Positions 14,501 to 22,878 of a stretch of 38,746 nucleotides of DNA are shown here, one piece after another; the first letter of the stretch is position 1, and the number at the start of each line of letters is the position of its first letter. Origin of the DNA: Ferrimonas sediminum (GTDB taxonomy: Bacteria > Pseudomonadota > Gammaproteobacteria > Enterobacterales > Shewanellaceae); the NCBI RefSeq assembly GCF_900100175.1, contig NZ_FNEM01000014.1, positions 1 to 38,746 on the forward strand, in the 5' to 3' direction. The position numbers and the translations under genes were made by a program. A model generated the notes under the pieces. The model was not told where the DNA came from, did no database searches, and saw only the letters and a list, made by a program, of their open reading frames with translations.

Positions 14501-14686
14501 CTCCACCTCTTCCGACGCCAGGCCTTCCGCCTGGGTATTGACGGTGACCTGAACATTGGTGACGTCAGGAAAGGCATCCAGGTTCAGTTTCGGCAGCATG
14601 GCCACCACGCCGGCCATGGTGGCGATCAGCAGAATGAGGATGATCAGCCGGTTGCGCACCGCTGATGCGATCAAAGAATTGAGCAT
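11504..14686 (-). CDS. CusA/CzcA-type heavy-metal efflux RND permease
   Basis: The product has 1060 residues, the normal size of HME-RND pumps (E. coli CusA 1047). It has the RND layout: N-terminal helix (NRLIILILLIATMAGVVAML), PN/PC porter loops (NLDAFPDVTNVQVTVNTQA), a central block of helices, and the second half repeating this, with EFVPELEEGTINIR in loop 2. The TM4 proton-relay region reads AIGMLVDGSVVMVEN, with the acidic residue kept. CzcA-type pumps usually have DFG here, so metal specificity is uncertain. An Asp/His-rich linker (about residues 433-465) precedes the next helix. It is the last gene of the operon, 12 bases after the adaptor. Confidence 0.92.
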   Translation of the reverse strand: MLNSLIASAVRNRLIILILLIATMAGVVAMLPKLNLDAFPDVTNVQVTVNTQAEGLASEEVEQLITYPIEASMYSLPAVTQVRSLSRTGLSVVTVVFEEGTDIYFARQQVFEQLQAAQENIPDGVGTPEMGPNTSGLGQIYQYLLRAEPGSGFDAMALRGLNDYLVKLMLMPVEGITQVLSFGGEVRQYQVRLDPTQMHSYGLTLDDVQQTLESNNRNTGGWFMPRGQEQFVVRGYGFIPSGEAGLEAIRLLPLKTVNGTPIAINDIATVQFGSEIRVGAVSMSRRNDDGQVQQLGEVVSGVVLKRMGANTKATIDDIEARIPLIQQALPQGVTFEPYYDNADLVSKAVKTVRDALMIAFVFIIVILALFLLNIRATALVLLSIPVAIGIALMIMAYFGASANLMSLGGLAVAIGMLVDGSVVMVENIFKHLSQPDRRHLSEARSRANESDPHDAGADDHGIAMRVKAAAQEVASPVFFATTIIIVVFAPLFTLQGVEGKMFQPMAVSIILAMMAALVVALFVVPALATMAFKKGVTFRPSPVVAPIEKGYRNLLSRIIHRPKAVITGALIAFVATMSLVPNLGTEFVPELEEGTINIRVTLAPTANLDTALNLVAPKLEQILMTFPEVEYALSRVGAAELGGDPEPINNVEIYVGLKPVEQWTSASNRLELQRQMNDKLSVFPGLLFTFSQPIATRVDELLSGVRAQLAIKLFGPDLDVLAEKGKQIEELVKNVDGAVDVSMEQIQGELQLVVRPNRSELARYGISVDQVLQLVSDGIGGREAGQVIDGNARYDIQLRFDPSFRNSPEKLADLLLYGGDGSQVRLGDVADIGMESAPPNIRRDDVQRRVVIQANVSGRDMGSVVDDIYQSVADGADLPAGYAVKVGGQYESQQRAQQRLAIVVPISIALIALLLYFSFGSVAQSLLIMANVPLALIGGVLALFLTGTYLSVPSSIGFITLFGVAVLNGVVLVDAINQRMKAGEPVAEAAFEGAISRLRPVLMTALTSALGLLPVIFSSGVGSEVQRPLAMVIIGGLVTSTALTLLVLPTLYQRFPPKVD

Positions 14687-14698
14687 GTGCGATCCGCC

Positions 14699-15961
14699 TT
14701 AGTGGTTGTGAATGCTGAGGCCGGATTTGGCCTGTTCCGAGGTCAGGAAAAAGGCCCCCTTGACCACCACCTGGCTGCCCAGAGGAATGCCGGTAATCAG
14801 GTTTTGCTGTTCGATGGCGTTAAGCACCTGAACCTCCTGGGCCCGGTACTCCTTGCCGTCATACAGGTACACCATCCAGTCGCCATCCGGGCTGCGGCTG
14901 AGCGCCGAATCCGGCAGCACAATGCCCCGGCGTTCACTCTGGCCCAGGTAGGCGGTGGCGAATTGGCCGGCGTGCAGGCGGTGATCCGGGTTGGATACCT
15001 CCAGTCGAACTGACTCGGTACGGGTCTGCGGATTCAGCTCATGATCGCGGCCGATGACCCTGGCCTGGAACAGCTCACCATTGACGGCCAGTGTCATCGC
15101 CTGGCCGATGCGAACATTGCCGGACTGGCTGGGCGCGACCTGGGCATTGGCCCACAGGGTTTTTTCGTTGGCCAATACCATCAGGGTGGTCAGGGCGGGC
15201 AAGTTCTGCTGCATCACCGAGTTGTCCTGCTGGACGGTACCGGCGTGGGGCGCCAGCAGGTCAAACTGACCCAGCCGGGTCGCTTTGTGGTCAAGGCCAT
15301 CGATTTGTGCCTGGGTCATGCCCAGGGCCAGCAGATCCTGCAGGCTGGTTTCAATGTCGATGCGCGCTTGCTGAAAACGGCTGCCGGAGATTGCTTTTTC
15401 GCCCAGGGAGCGAACTCGCTGCCATTCGGCCTGGGCCAGCAGGTAACGGCCCTGGGCGTTGGCGATAGCGCTGGAGGCCAGGGTGAGCAGAGGCGCACCT
15501 TTGGCCACGTCCTGGCCCGGGTTGACGTGGCGGGCGATGACCCGGGCGTCCACCGGCAACGACAGCTGGCTGGTGACATTGGGGTTGGCCAGCAGCTGCG
15601 CCGGCACCGGGTGTTGAAAGTTCAGCTGGGATTCCAAGACCGTGGCCACCTCGATGCCAGCGATGGCACTCTGGGCAGGCGTCAGGTGCAGGCCCTCTTC
15701 GGCGTCGTCCTGCCCATGGTCGTGGCCGTCGTCCTCCTCGCCGTGATCGGTTTCGGCGTTGTGATCGGCGTCGTTATCCTCGGGGTGCGATGGGGCGTCA
15801 TCGTGCTCATGTTCGGCATGGAAGTTGTCCTGGGCCAGCTGGATTTGCGGGTCGGTGCTGGTGCCGTGATCGTTGCCGGCCAGGGCGCTGTGGCTGCCGA
15901 TCGTCAACGGCAGAGCCAGAGACAGGGCCATTACGACGGGAGACAGTGTCAGTTTTTTCAT
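14699..15961 (-). CDS. RND periplasmic adaptor with His/Asp-rich N-terminal region
   Basis: The product has 420 residues. A signal peptide (MKKLTLSPVVMALSLALPLT, cleavage near ALAG) is followed by a stretch of about 60 residues extremely rich in His, Asp and Glu (for example HAEHEHDDAPSHPEDNDADH). The membrane-fusion part then runs with barrel-sandwich, short hairpin (residues 145-220) and beta-barrel regions (ARVIARHVNPGQDVAKGAPL; ISGSRFQQARID). CzcB/CusB homologues link the inner-membrane pump to the outer-membrane channel and can hand over metal. The polyacidic/His segment is probably a metal-buffering site. It lies between the channel gene and the pump gene of the operon. Confidence 0.9.
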   Translation of the reverse strand: MKKLTLSPVVMALSLALPLTIGSHSALAGNDHGTSTDPQIQLAQDNFHAEHEHDDAPSHPEDNDADHNAETDHGEEDDGHDHGQDDAEEGLHLTPAQSAIAGIEVATVLESQLNFQHPVPAQLLANPNVTSQLSLPVDARVIARHVNPGQDVAKGAPLLTLASSAIANAQGRYLLAQAEWQRVRSLGEKAISGSRFQQARIDIETSLQDLLALGMTQAQIDGLDHKATRLGQFDLLAPHAGTVQQDNSVMQQNLPALTTLMVLANEKTLWANAQVAPSQSGNVRIGQAMTLAVNGELFQARVIGRDHELNPQTRTESVRLEVSNPDHRLHAGQFATAYLGQSERRGIVLPDSALSRSPDGDWMVYLYDGKEYRAQEVQVLNAIEQQNLITGIPLGSQVVVKGAFFLTSEQAKSGLSIHNH

Positions 15962-15986
15962 AATTTGGTGTTCCTCGAATTCGGTG

Positions 15987-17204
15987 TTATCGGCCCACAG
16001 CCTGTTGGGTCAGCCAGCTTTCCAGTTCGCCGCGGCTGGCCATCATCTCGATCCACAGGTTGGTTTGCTGTGCTTCAAGGGTGGCGCCGGTGGCCCAGGT
16101 GTCGCTGAGCTGTTGTTGGGATTGCAGGTACTGGGACGTCGGCAGCTCTCCGCCACGCCACAGTCGCTGCAGCAGTTCATGGCTGCTGTCCAGGGAGTCC
16201 TGAGTCAGTTGCTGCCAGCGATTGAGGCTGTCGGCGACGGCGCCGTAGCGCCGGCTCAGGGATTCGAGGTCGATCTTCAGGGCGCGTGAGCTGGCAAGGT
16301 ACTGCTGCTCGGCCACGATCACCCCCTGATTGGCTTCATTGATTTCGCCCTGATAACGGTTGCGGATGTTCAGCGGCACTGAGACGCCCAGTTGCACGCT
16401 GTTGTCATCGCCATTGGTGACGGCGCCCACCGAGAAGGTGGGATCGGCTTTGACTTCCTGCCTGGCCAGGCGGAAGCCGGCTTTGGCAGCCAGAACGGCC
16501 TGGTACTGGCCCTTCAATGCCGGCAGTTGCTGATTGACGTCGGTGCCGGGCAGGGGCGCCTGAAACGCCGGCAGTGCCAGCGCCGGGTCGCCACCAAACA
16601 GGGTTAACTGTGATTCGGCGCTGATCAGGGTTTGGCGGGCGTCGGCGCGGCTGCCAGTGACCCGGGCCAGTTCCAGTGTCAGCAGCTGTGTGTCCAGAGG
16701 CGCAAGCTCGCCGACGCTGACCATCTTGTCCGCCAGTGACAGCATCGATTGAGTCCGCTGCTGCTGCAGGGCGGCGTACTGGTCCAGCTGCCTGGCCTGG
16801 CGCAGGTTGACCCAGGCACTGAGTAGGGTAGCCAGAGCGTCATTGCGCAGCTGTTGATAGTCGGCCTGGGCCTGCAGGGCATTGAGTTGGGCCAGGCGGG
16901 TGCGGTAGCCCCGTTTGTCGGCCCAGTCCACGGCCTGGGCCAGGGCCAGGGTGTAGTCTTCATCGCTGCTGTCGCTGCCGAGGTTTTCCACGTCCAGCGA
17001 GAGTTCGGGGTTGTACAGTGCCTGATCGGCGGTGTTGACCGACAGATTGGTCAAAGTCACCTGTTCGGCTTCGGCTCGAATCTGCGGTAGAGCCTCCAGT
17101 TGGCTCAGGGCCTGGGTGGCAAACAGGGACAACTCGGAGGCGTGTCCCTGAAAGGCAACGCTGACGCTTACGGCCACCAGGGCCGCGCGAATAGTTGGGT
17201 GCAT
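15987..17204 (-). CDS. TolC-family outer-membrane efflux channel (CzcC/CusC-like)
   Basis: The product has 405 residues with a signal peptide (MHPTIRAALVAVSVSVAFQG, cleavage after HAS). Two repeats of long amphipathic helices with Leu/Gln/Ala heptads (ALNALQAQADYQQLRNDALA; EINEANQGVIVAEQQYLASS) and the strand motif FSVGAVTNGDDNSVQLGVSVPL are typical of outer-membrane efflux proteins. There is no lipobox, unlike E. coli CusC. It forms the exit duct of the adjacent HME-RND complex and precedes the adaptor gene by 25 bases. Confidence 0.9.
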   Translation of the reverse strand: MHPTIRAALVAVSVSVAFQGHASELSLFATQALSQLEALPQIRAEAEQVTLTNLSVNTADQALYNPELSLDVENLGSDSSDEDYTLALAQAVDWADKRGYRTRLAQLNALQAQADYQQLRNDALATLLSAWVNLRQARQLDQYAALQQQRTQSMLSLADKMVSVGELAPLDTQLLTLELARVTGSRADARQTLISAESQLTLFGGDPALALPAFQAPLPGTDVNQQLPALKGQYQAVLAAKAGFRLARQEVKADPTFSVGAVTNGDDNSVQLGVSVPLNIRNRYQGEINEANQGVIVAEQQYLASSRALKIDLESLSRRYGAVADSLNRWQQLTQDSLDSSHELLQRLWRGGELPTSQYLQSQQQLSDTWATGATLEAQQTNLWIEMMASRGELESWLTQQAVGR

Positions 17205-17398
17205 AATTTGTATCCTGCAAAATGGATCTGAATGTCAGAACTTCTAGGGATACCACTGCGTGACTAAGGGCAGGGTGGCTCAACGGATGAAGCTGAGGCC
17301 ACGCCTACGGAGGCTAGCCGCCGAGCGGAGTGCGACACCGTCGAAAAACGGGCCGGTCCTGGGGCGATTGGCTTTGATGACGCAGTGGCAGAGCAGGA

Positions 17399-17713
17399 TC
17401 AGGCTATGGGTGGTCGAAGCAGGTTCGATAGGGTCGGGTCGGGATAGCGGCTGAGGTAGCAAAACTGTTCAGATTGGACCGCCGGGGACAGAGCCAGGGC
17501 GCCGACAGTAATGCCCAGGTGACCGGCGTGACAATGGTGATGCAGGCAGGTTTCGCCGTCCGCATGTTGGTGGTCGTCACTGTTGTGCTCGTGACTGGCG
17601 GTGTCGAAGTGAAATTCGATGGTGTCACCGAGGTGCACGTGACGGCCTTCCAGTACCGCATTGGCGGTCTGGCTAAGCAGCGTCAGAACAATCAGTAAAA
17701 CCAGTCGTTTCAT
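17399..17713 (-). CDS. CzcI-like His-rich periplasmic protein
   Basis: The product has 104 residues from the ATG at 17713 (a TTG just before it is ignored). A signal peptide MKRLVLLIVLTLLSQTANAV is followed by a His cluster: HVHLGDTIEFHFDTASHEHN, then DDHQHADGETCLHHHCHAGH. CzcI-type proteins are small exported metal-binding proteins encoded first in czcICBA operons and thought to affect regulation or metal buffering. Its place ahead of the C-B-A genes supports this. The 190-base gap before the channel gene and the lack of a regulator gene nearby mean control is unclear. It is the promoter-proximal gene of the operon. Confidence 0.75.
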   Translation of the reverse strand: MKRLVLLIVLTLLSQTANAVLEGRHVHLGDTIEFHFDTASHEHNSDDHQHADGETCLHHHCHAGHLGITVGALALSPAVQSEQFCYLSRYPDPTLSNLLRPPIA

Positions 17714-17904
17714 CAAAAACCGAATCTGAAAGGGTCGAATTGAAGGGTTGGAATCCTAGCAGTTTATTTGGTTCCCACAAGCGTTACTTTTTTTTACCAG
17801 GCGTGATTCTTCCCTCAAAACCGAGGTGAGCAGCTGTTGTTGACATTTGTTTTACGCCCTCAGAAGCATGCTGGTGGTGATTCTCTTTCACAGGCTATGG
17901 CGAC
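17714..17904. promoter_or_regulatory. Divergent promoter region between two efflux operons
   Basis: Possible plus-strand -35 TTGACA at 17840-17845 with a weak -10 near 17864. On the minus strand TTGTGG and TAGGAT (17758-17753) lie about 16 bases apart upstream of the CzcI-like gene. An unusually AT-rich T8 run lies at 17788-17795. No dyad matching a known metal regulator was recognised. Confidence 0.4.
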
Positions 17905-18705
17905 ATGACTTCAACCCCGATTTTAGCGGCACCGCGCTTTTTCATTTTTGTTTTTTCGCTGTTGTCTCTGCTGGCGGCCGGCCCGGCGTCGGCGGCGGAC
18001 TACCTGGTGGGGGAGGTGCGCCCCCTGCAGCGGGTGGTGGTCAGCGCCGAAGTGGATGGGGTGGTGTCGGCCTACCGGGCTTCACTGGGCGACGAGGTCG
18101 AGCAGGGGCAGCTGCTGCTGACTTTGGACGACCGCGATGCCACCCTGGCGGTGGCCCTGAGCCGGGCTCAGCTTAGCCTCAGTCGCGCCGAGCACCAGAG
18201 CCAGTTAAAGCAGCTGAAACGGCTGCAGGCGCTGATTGATAAGCAGACCCTGGCTCAAAGCGAGCTGGACGATCAGGACCGCATCACCCAGATCAGTGCC
18301 GCCCAGGTGCAGGTGGACAGCCAGTTGTTGGCCCAGTCGCTGCGCCAGCAACAGAAGAACCGGGTGCAGGCGCCATTTGCAGGCGTGGTTGCGGCTCGGC
18401 TGGTGGATAACGGCCAATGGGTCAATGCTGGCGACCCCCTGTATGAACTGGTGGATGTGAGGCGGGTGATCGTTCGGGTGGTGATGCTGGAGCAGGATTA
18501 CGTGCGCCTGGCCCGGGGGGACCAGGTGCAGGTTACGTTGCCGTCGCTGCAGCGCCAGATTCGCGCCCAAGTCCTGCGGGTCTCGCCGTCGCTGCTGAGC
18601 GATGGTCGTGGTTATCCGGTGGAGCTGGAGCTGGAGAACCCGGATCACCGCATTAAGCCCGGTTTTCGGGCTGAAGTGAGCCTGTTGCCGGGAGGCGGAC
18701 AATGA
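17905..18705 (+). CDS. RND periplasmic adaptor (membrane-fusion protein)
   Basis: The product has 266 residues, short for the family. A signal peptide (FIFVFSLLSLLAAGPASA) is followed by a lipoyl/barrel-sandwich half-motif (VSAEVDGVVSAYRASLGDEV), a helical hairpin (about residues 88-145), the second lipoyl half (VQAPFAGVVAARLVDNGQWV) and a beta-barrel (ELENPDHRIKPGFRAEVSLL). It docks the adjacent HAE-type pump to an outer-membrane channel. Its stop overlaps the pump start (ATGA at 18702-18705), so the two are translationally coupled. No TolC-like gene accompanies them. Confidence 0.88.
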   Translation: MTSTPILAAPRFFIFVFSLLSLLAAGPASAADYLVGEVRPLQRVVVSAEVDGVVSAYRASLGDEVEQGQLLLTLDDRDATLAVALSRAQLSLSRAEHQSQLKQLKRLQALIDKQTLAQSELDDQDRITQISAAQVQVDSQLLAQSLRQQQKNRVQAPFAGVVAARLVDNGQWVNAGDPLYELVDVRRVIVRVVMLEQDYVRLARGDQVQVTLPSLQRQIRAQVLRVSPSLLSDGRGYPVELELENPDHRIKPGFRAEVSLLPGGGQ

Positions 18706-21700
18706 GCGTGCTGCTGAATTGGTTTACCGGCCGCCGACTGGCGGCCAATCTACTGAGCGTGGTGGTGGTGGTTCTGGGGTTGGTGGCGCTGCGGGACCTG
18801 CCCATGGCGGAAAAACCCCGTATCGACCTCGGCCACGTGTCGGTGTCCACGTTCTATCCCGGTGCTTCGGCGGAGGATGTGGAGGCCAACGTCACCGGCA
18901 AGCTGGAGAAAGAGTTGCTGTCGGTGGCGGGCATTCGAAAATTCACCTCCCGTTCGGCGTCGGGCCAGTCCAGTATCTCCATCTCCCTGGATCCTGAGGC
19001 CAGCAACCCGGCCGAGGTCTACCAGGACATTCGGGACGCGGTCAACCGGGTGTCGGATCTGCCAGCCGGCGTTACCGAACTGCCGTTGGTGCGGGTGGCG
19101 AAGTCGTCGAATCTGGATTTTATGGTGGTGGGGATCAGTGCCGATCTGCCCTATGGTCAGCTGCGGGAGCAGGCGCGCCAGCTGGAGTTGAAATTGAGAC
19201 GGGTTCCCGGGATCAGCGAGGTTCACCTGATTGACCTGCGCACGCCGGAGTACTGGCTGGAGCTGCAACCGGAACAACTAAAGCGTTACCAGTTGACCCT
19301 GACCGACATCGCCGACGCCATCGGCCAGCGCAATGTGCTGATGACCGGAGGCACGATTCAGACCGACGATGGCAACCTGGAGCTGATTACCTCGGCGCAG
19401 ATGTTGGCGCTGAGCGATCTCTCCTCAATGGTGCTTAGATCCAACCCGGAAGTGACCCTGAAAGACGTCAGCGGTGCCATTCGTCAGGGGTTTGAGCGCC
19501 GTCAGAGTTTGGCGACCATTAATGGCCAGACGGCCATCGGTTTCGATCTTCGGGCCACCGAAGCGGCCGACGTCATCGCCACCTCTAAGGCGGTGCAGGC
19601 GTTACTGCAGCGGGAGCAGGTACGATTGGGGCCTGACTACCAACTGCCCATCGGTTTCGACATTGCCCGCGAGATTCAGTCCCGGTTTGATATCGTCAAG
19701 TACAACGGGCTTGGTGGCCTGGCGTTGGTGCTGGTGGCATTGTCGCTGTGCCTGCACCGCAAGGTGGCTCCCTGGGTCGCGTTTTCCATCCCGTTCTGTT
19801 TGCTGGGAACCATGACGGTGTTGTCGATGGGCGGTCAGATCCTCGACAGCTACACCATGGCGGCCCTGATCCTGATCATCGGCATCATCGTCGATGATGC
19901 GGTGGTGGTCAGCGAGCGGATCACCGCCCGCCGTCAGGGCGGAGACGATGTGATGACCGCCGTCAGTGGCGGTGTTAAGGATGTTTTTCCGGCTATTACC
20001 GTGTCAATCTTAACCACCATGCTGGCGTTCCTGCCGCTGCTGTTTCTGCCCGGCAATGCCGGCAAGATGCTGTATGTCTTGCCGCTCACCATCTCCATTG
20101 CACTGCTGTTCTCCTTTATCGATGCACTGGTGATCATTCCTGCCCACATGAAGTCGGTGATGACTCAGGCGCCGGTTGCCGAGGACCCCTGGGGCGCCCG
20201 CTTCGCGCCTGTGGTGCGCTGGGCGCTGCGCTACCCGAAGCGGCTGCTGGCGCTGACGCTGCTGCCGGCGTCGGGCCTGGCCTGGGTTCTGTACATTCAG
20301 CTGCCGACGCTGTTTTTCCCTACCGACGGTGCCTACCTGGTGGAGATCAGCGCCCAGTTGGAGGGCAACCAGACTCTGGAGCAGAGCTGGCAGCGGGCGG
20401 CGGCGGTGGATCGCATGCTGGCAAAGACCGGGCAGGTGGTCAGCTGGTACGGCGAAGTGTCCGAGACCGAGGCCAGCTGGACAGTGAGCCTGACTCCGGC
20501 GTCGGAGCGCAGCATCGGTGCCGATGCCATCGCCCGCCAGTGGCAGCAACAGGGAGCGCAGTTTGCCGGCATCCTCAGCCTGGAGTTCGATGTTGACAGT
20601 GGCGGCGCCCCCAGTGGCCGTCCGGTGGATCTGCAGATTGTCGGTGGCAACGATGCGACCCGGCAACAGGTGGCCGATCGGGTCACTCAGTGGCTGGCGC
20701 AGTATCCCGGGGTGCTGGCTCCGCACCAGTCTCAGGCCGATGCGGTGGCGCAGTTGAAACTCAGCGTCGATTATCCCTGGCTCAGCCGCTACGGGGTGAC
20801 GCTGGAGCAGTTGGCCAGGACGGTGCGAATCGCCATCGAAGGGGAGCGGGTCTCTCGGGTCTTTAAGGGCAATGAGGAGGTGTTCTACCGGCTGGTGCTG
20901 GAAGAGAACGACCGCAGTCCTGAGGAGCTCAATAACCTGTACGTGCGTGGCAGCGGCAGCCAACTGGTGTCTCTGGATAAGCTGGTGCAGTGGCAGTCGG
21001 GTCAGCGCGATGAGGTGATCAACCACTTTAACGGCGAGCGCAGCATTCGGGTGTCGGCCAACATCGATACCGCCCTGACCGATCCCATAGCCGTGGAAGA
21101 TGCCTTGATGTCGGCCATGGACGGCGTCGATCCCGCCGTGGCCATTGTCAGCAGCGGCCAGGCCAGGGACACCCGGGAAGCCTTGGTGGGCCTGGCGATC
21201 GCCATGGCCATGGCGGTGATGGCCATCGCGGTGTTGATGATGGTGTTGTTTGACCGCCTGGGAGACGCCTTGGTGGGGCTGCTGGTGGTGCCGGTGGGGG
21301 TGGCCGCCGCACTGGTGGTGCTCTGGGTTCATGGCAAGCCCCTGAGTTTCTTTGCCACCGTCGGCATCATCGGCATGACCGGGGTGGTGGTTAACAATGC
21401 CCTGGTGCTGCTGTATCACTACCATGGTCAGCAGTTCATGGGTGACGACAGTCGGCTGCGGCGGCAGTTGCTGGAGGGGGCCTGCAGCCGGGTTCGGCCA
21501 ATGCTGGTCACCACCCTGACCACGGTGGCCGGGCTGTTGCCACTGGCCTATGGACTGGGAGGTTATGACAACCTGATGTCACCGATTTCATTGGTGATTG
21601 GCTGGGGGATTTTGCTGACCGCTCCCATGGTGCTGATGTTAGTCCCCGCCGGCTACCTGTTATTGTTACGCCGCCGCGCCCGGCAACAGCCGGTGCGGAG

Positions 21701-21731
21701 CCAGGAGGGGGCCGGGGCGCCGGTTATTTGA
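18702..21731 (+). CDS. HAE-type RND efflux permease
   Basis: The product has 1009 residues with RND architecture: N-terminal helix (NLLSVVVVVLGLVALRDLPM), loop 1 with VSTFYPGASAEDVEANVTGK, a TM4 proton-relay motif IIGIIVDDAVVVSERITARR (paired Asp typical of hydrophobe/amphiphile pumps), TM6, a second large loop and a C-terminal helix bundle (GIIGMTGVVVNNALVLLYHY, with LVTTLTTVAGLLPLAYGLGG). It should export organic compounds such as dyes, detergents or lipids using the proton gradient; the substrate is unknown. Coupled to the adaptor by ATGA overlap. Confidence 0.92.
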   Translation: MSVLLNWFTGRRLAANLLSVVVVVLGLVALRDLPMAEKPRIDLGHVSVSTFYPGASAEDVEANVTGKLEKELLSVAGIRKFTSRSASGQSSISISLDPEASNPAEVYQDIRDAVNRVSDLPAGVTELPLVRVAKSSNLDFMVVGISADLPYGQLREQARQLELKLRRVPGISEVHLIDLRTPEYWLELQPEQLKRYQLTLTDIADAIGQRNVLMTGGTIQTDDGNLELITSAQMLALSDLSSMVLRSNPEVTLKDVSGAIRQGFERRQSLATINGQTAIGFDLRATEAADVIATSKAVQALLQREQVRLGPDYQLPIGFDIAREIQSRFDIVKYNGLGGLALVLVALSLCLHRKVAPWVAFSIPFCLLGTMTVLSMGGQILDSYTMAALILIIGIIVDDAVVVSERITARRQGGDDVMTAVSGGVKDVFPAITVSILTTMLAFLPLLFLPGNAGKMLYVLPLTISIALLFSFIDALVIIPAHMKSVMTQAPVAEDPWGARFAPVVRWALRYPKRLLALTLLPASGLAWVLYIQLPTLFFPTDGAYLVEISAQLEGNQTLEQSWQRAAAVDRMLAKTGQVVSWYGEVSETEASWTVSLTPASERSIGADAIARQWQQQGAQFAGILSLEFDVDSGGAPSGRPVDLQIVGGNDATRQQVADRVTQWLAQYPGVLAPHQSQADAVAQLKLSVDYPWLSRYGVTLEQLARTVRIAIEGERVSRVFKGNEEVFYRLVLEENDRSPEELNNLYVRGSGSQLVSLDKLVQWQSGQRDEVINHFNGERSIRVSANIDTALTDPIAVEDALMSAMDGVDPAVAIVSSGQARDTREALVGLAIAMAMAVMAIAVLMMVLFDRLGDALVGLLVVPVGVAAALVVLWVHGKPLSFFATVGIIGMTGVVVNNALVLLYHYHGQQFMGDDSRLRRQLLEGACSRVRPMLVTTLTTVAGLLPLAYGLGGYDNLMSPISLVIGWGILLTAPMVLMLVPAGYLLLLRRRARQQPVRSQEGAGAPVI

Positions 21732-21767
21732 AATAACACGCTGGCCTCTCAGCATAATTCATGGTGG

Positions 21768-21802
21768 CATCGACCGGCGAGCGCGGCGTCGATGGCTATA
21801 CT
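21768..21802 (+). promoter_or_regulatory. Candidate promoter and operator upstream of the DUF2860 gene
   Basis: CATCGAC (21768-21774) and GTCGATG (21788-21794) form a perfect inverted repeat, ending two bases before TATACT (21797-21802), a good -10. The dyad would cover the -35 region. A transcript would start about 30 bases before the DUF2860 ATG. The regulator is unknown. Confidence 0.4.
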
Positions 21803-21841
21803 CAAATGGCTGCATCCTTATTGAAAAACGGAGCATTCACC

Positions 21842-22867
21842 ATGTTACGAGCCGTGCCTGCGGTATTGATGTTGATGGGCGGTGGGGTGGCGATGGCTGC
21901 CGACCCCCTGAACCTGCCGAAACAGAGTGGCTGGAGTGGCTATCTCGGAGCCGGGGCGACCTATTACGATTTGAGTTCTAACTTCATTACCGGCAATCGT
22001 TTCGTTGATTTCGACAATCAGCAGAGCCGGGGGCTGGACTCGCCCCCGGCCAGCGACAGCCAGGTGGCACCGGACATTCTGGTGGATCTGCGCTACACCT
22101 TTGCCGAGCACCAGACCCAGCTGTTTTTCGGCAATCTGGTTCAGGATATGGTGCGGCTGGATTTCAGCGACCAGTTGGGGGTGCGACGCCAGTTTGGAGA
22201 CTGGGGCATCGGCTCGTTGGCCTACCTGTTTTCTGCCGCTCCCAATGAGGTATGGCAAGACCCATTTCAGGTCGAGAATCCGCGCACCAAAACCGACCGT
22301 GACTCTCAGGGGGTTCGTCTTGGTTGGGATAACATCGCCGACTCCACCATTGGCGTGCACTACAGCTACCGCCGCATCGATGTCGATCAGGAGCAGAGCG
22401 GCGCCGAGCTGATCCTGATGGGACGCCTGACTCCGGAGCAGGCCCTGCAGCTGCAACGGGATGGGAATCGGCACCGGCTGGATCTGTTCGCTCACTGGGA
22501 GCTGTCCCAGAACCAGCACCTGACGCCAGCACTGTTGTTCATCGAGCGTGACAGCGACGGCGCCGCCAACGGTGGCCAGACCAAGGGGGTACAACTGACC
22601 TATGTGTACAGAGGCGAGCGCATCAGCGGCTCCCTGAGCGGTTATTTTGGCGAGCGTGATTACGATGAGGCCAATCCGATCTTCGACCGCGAGGCCGATG
22701 CCGAAGAGTATGGCATCAGCGGTAACCTGTTTGTGCACCGGCTGTTTGATCTCAACCACTGGGATCTGCGCCTGGGGCTGATGTACTTTGACAGCAGCGC
22801 TAAAGTGGACTTCTACGACACCGATCTGCTGGGCGCTAACCTATCACTGCTGTATCGCTTTCGTTAG
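21842..22867 (+). CDS. DUF2860 family outer-membrane protein
   Basis: The product has 341 residues from the ATG at 21842; longer frames starting at 21761 would add residues that are not signal-like. The signal peptide MLRAVPAVLMLMGGGVAMAA is cleaved near AMAA-DP. The remainder alternates hydrophobic and polar residues in short strands (SGYLGAGATYYDLSSNFITG; LRLGLMYFDSSAKVDFYDTD) and ends in Phe-Arg (LSLLYRFR), a near-terminal aromatic as in beta-barrels. The DUF2860 family is known from Vibrio, Shewanella and relatives, without an assigned role. It lies 12 bases ahead of the hybrid kinase gene. Confidence 0.8.
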   Translation: MLRAVPAVLMLMGGGVAMAADPLNLPKQSGWSGYLGAGATYYDLSSNFITGNRFVDFDNQQSRGLDSPPASDSQVAPDILVDLRYTFAEHQTQLFFGNLVQDMVRLDFSDQLGVRRQFGDWGIGSLAYLFSAAPNEVWQDPFQVENPRTKTDRDSQGVRLGWDNIADSTIGVHYSYRRIDVDQEQSGAELILMGRLTPEQALQLQRDGNRHRLDLFAHWELSQNQHLTPALLFIERDSDGAANGGQTKGVQLTYVYRGERISGSLSGYFGERDYDEANPIFDREADAEEYGISGNLFVHRLFDLNHWDLRLGLMYFDSSAKVDFYDTDLLGANLSLLYRFR

Positions 22868-22878
22868 GGGCGCTGGCT

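Noticed and set aside
15041-16108. A 355-codon plus-strand frame opposite the adaptor and channel genes
   Set aside because: It spans two well supported minus-strand genes and has no protein-like domain.
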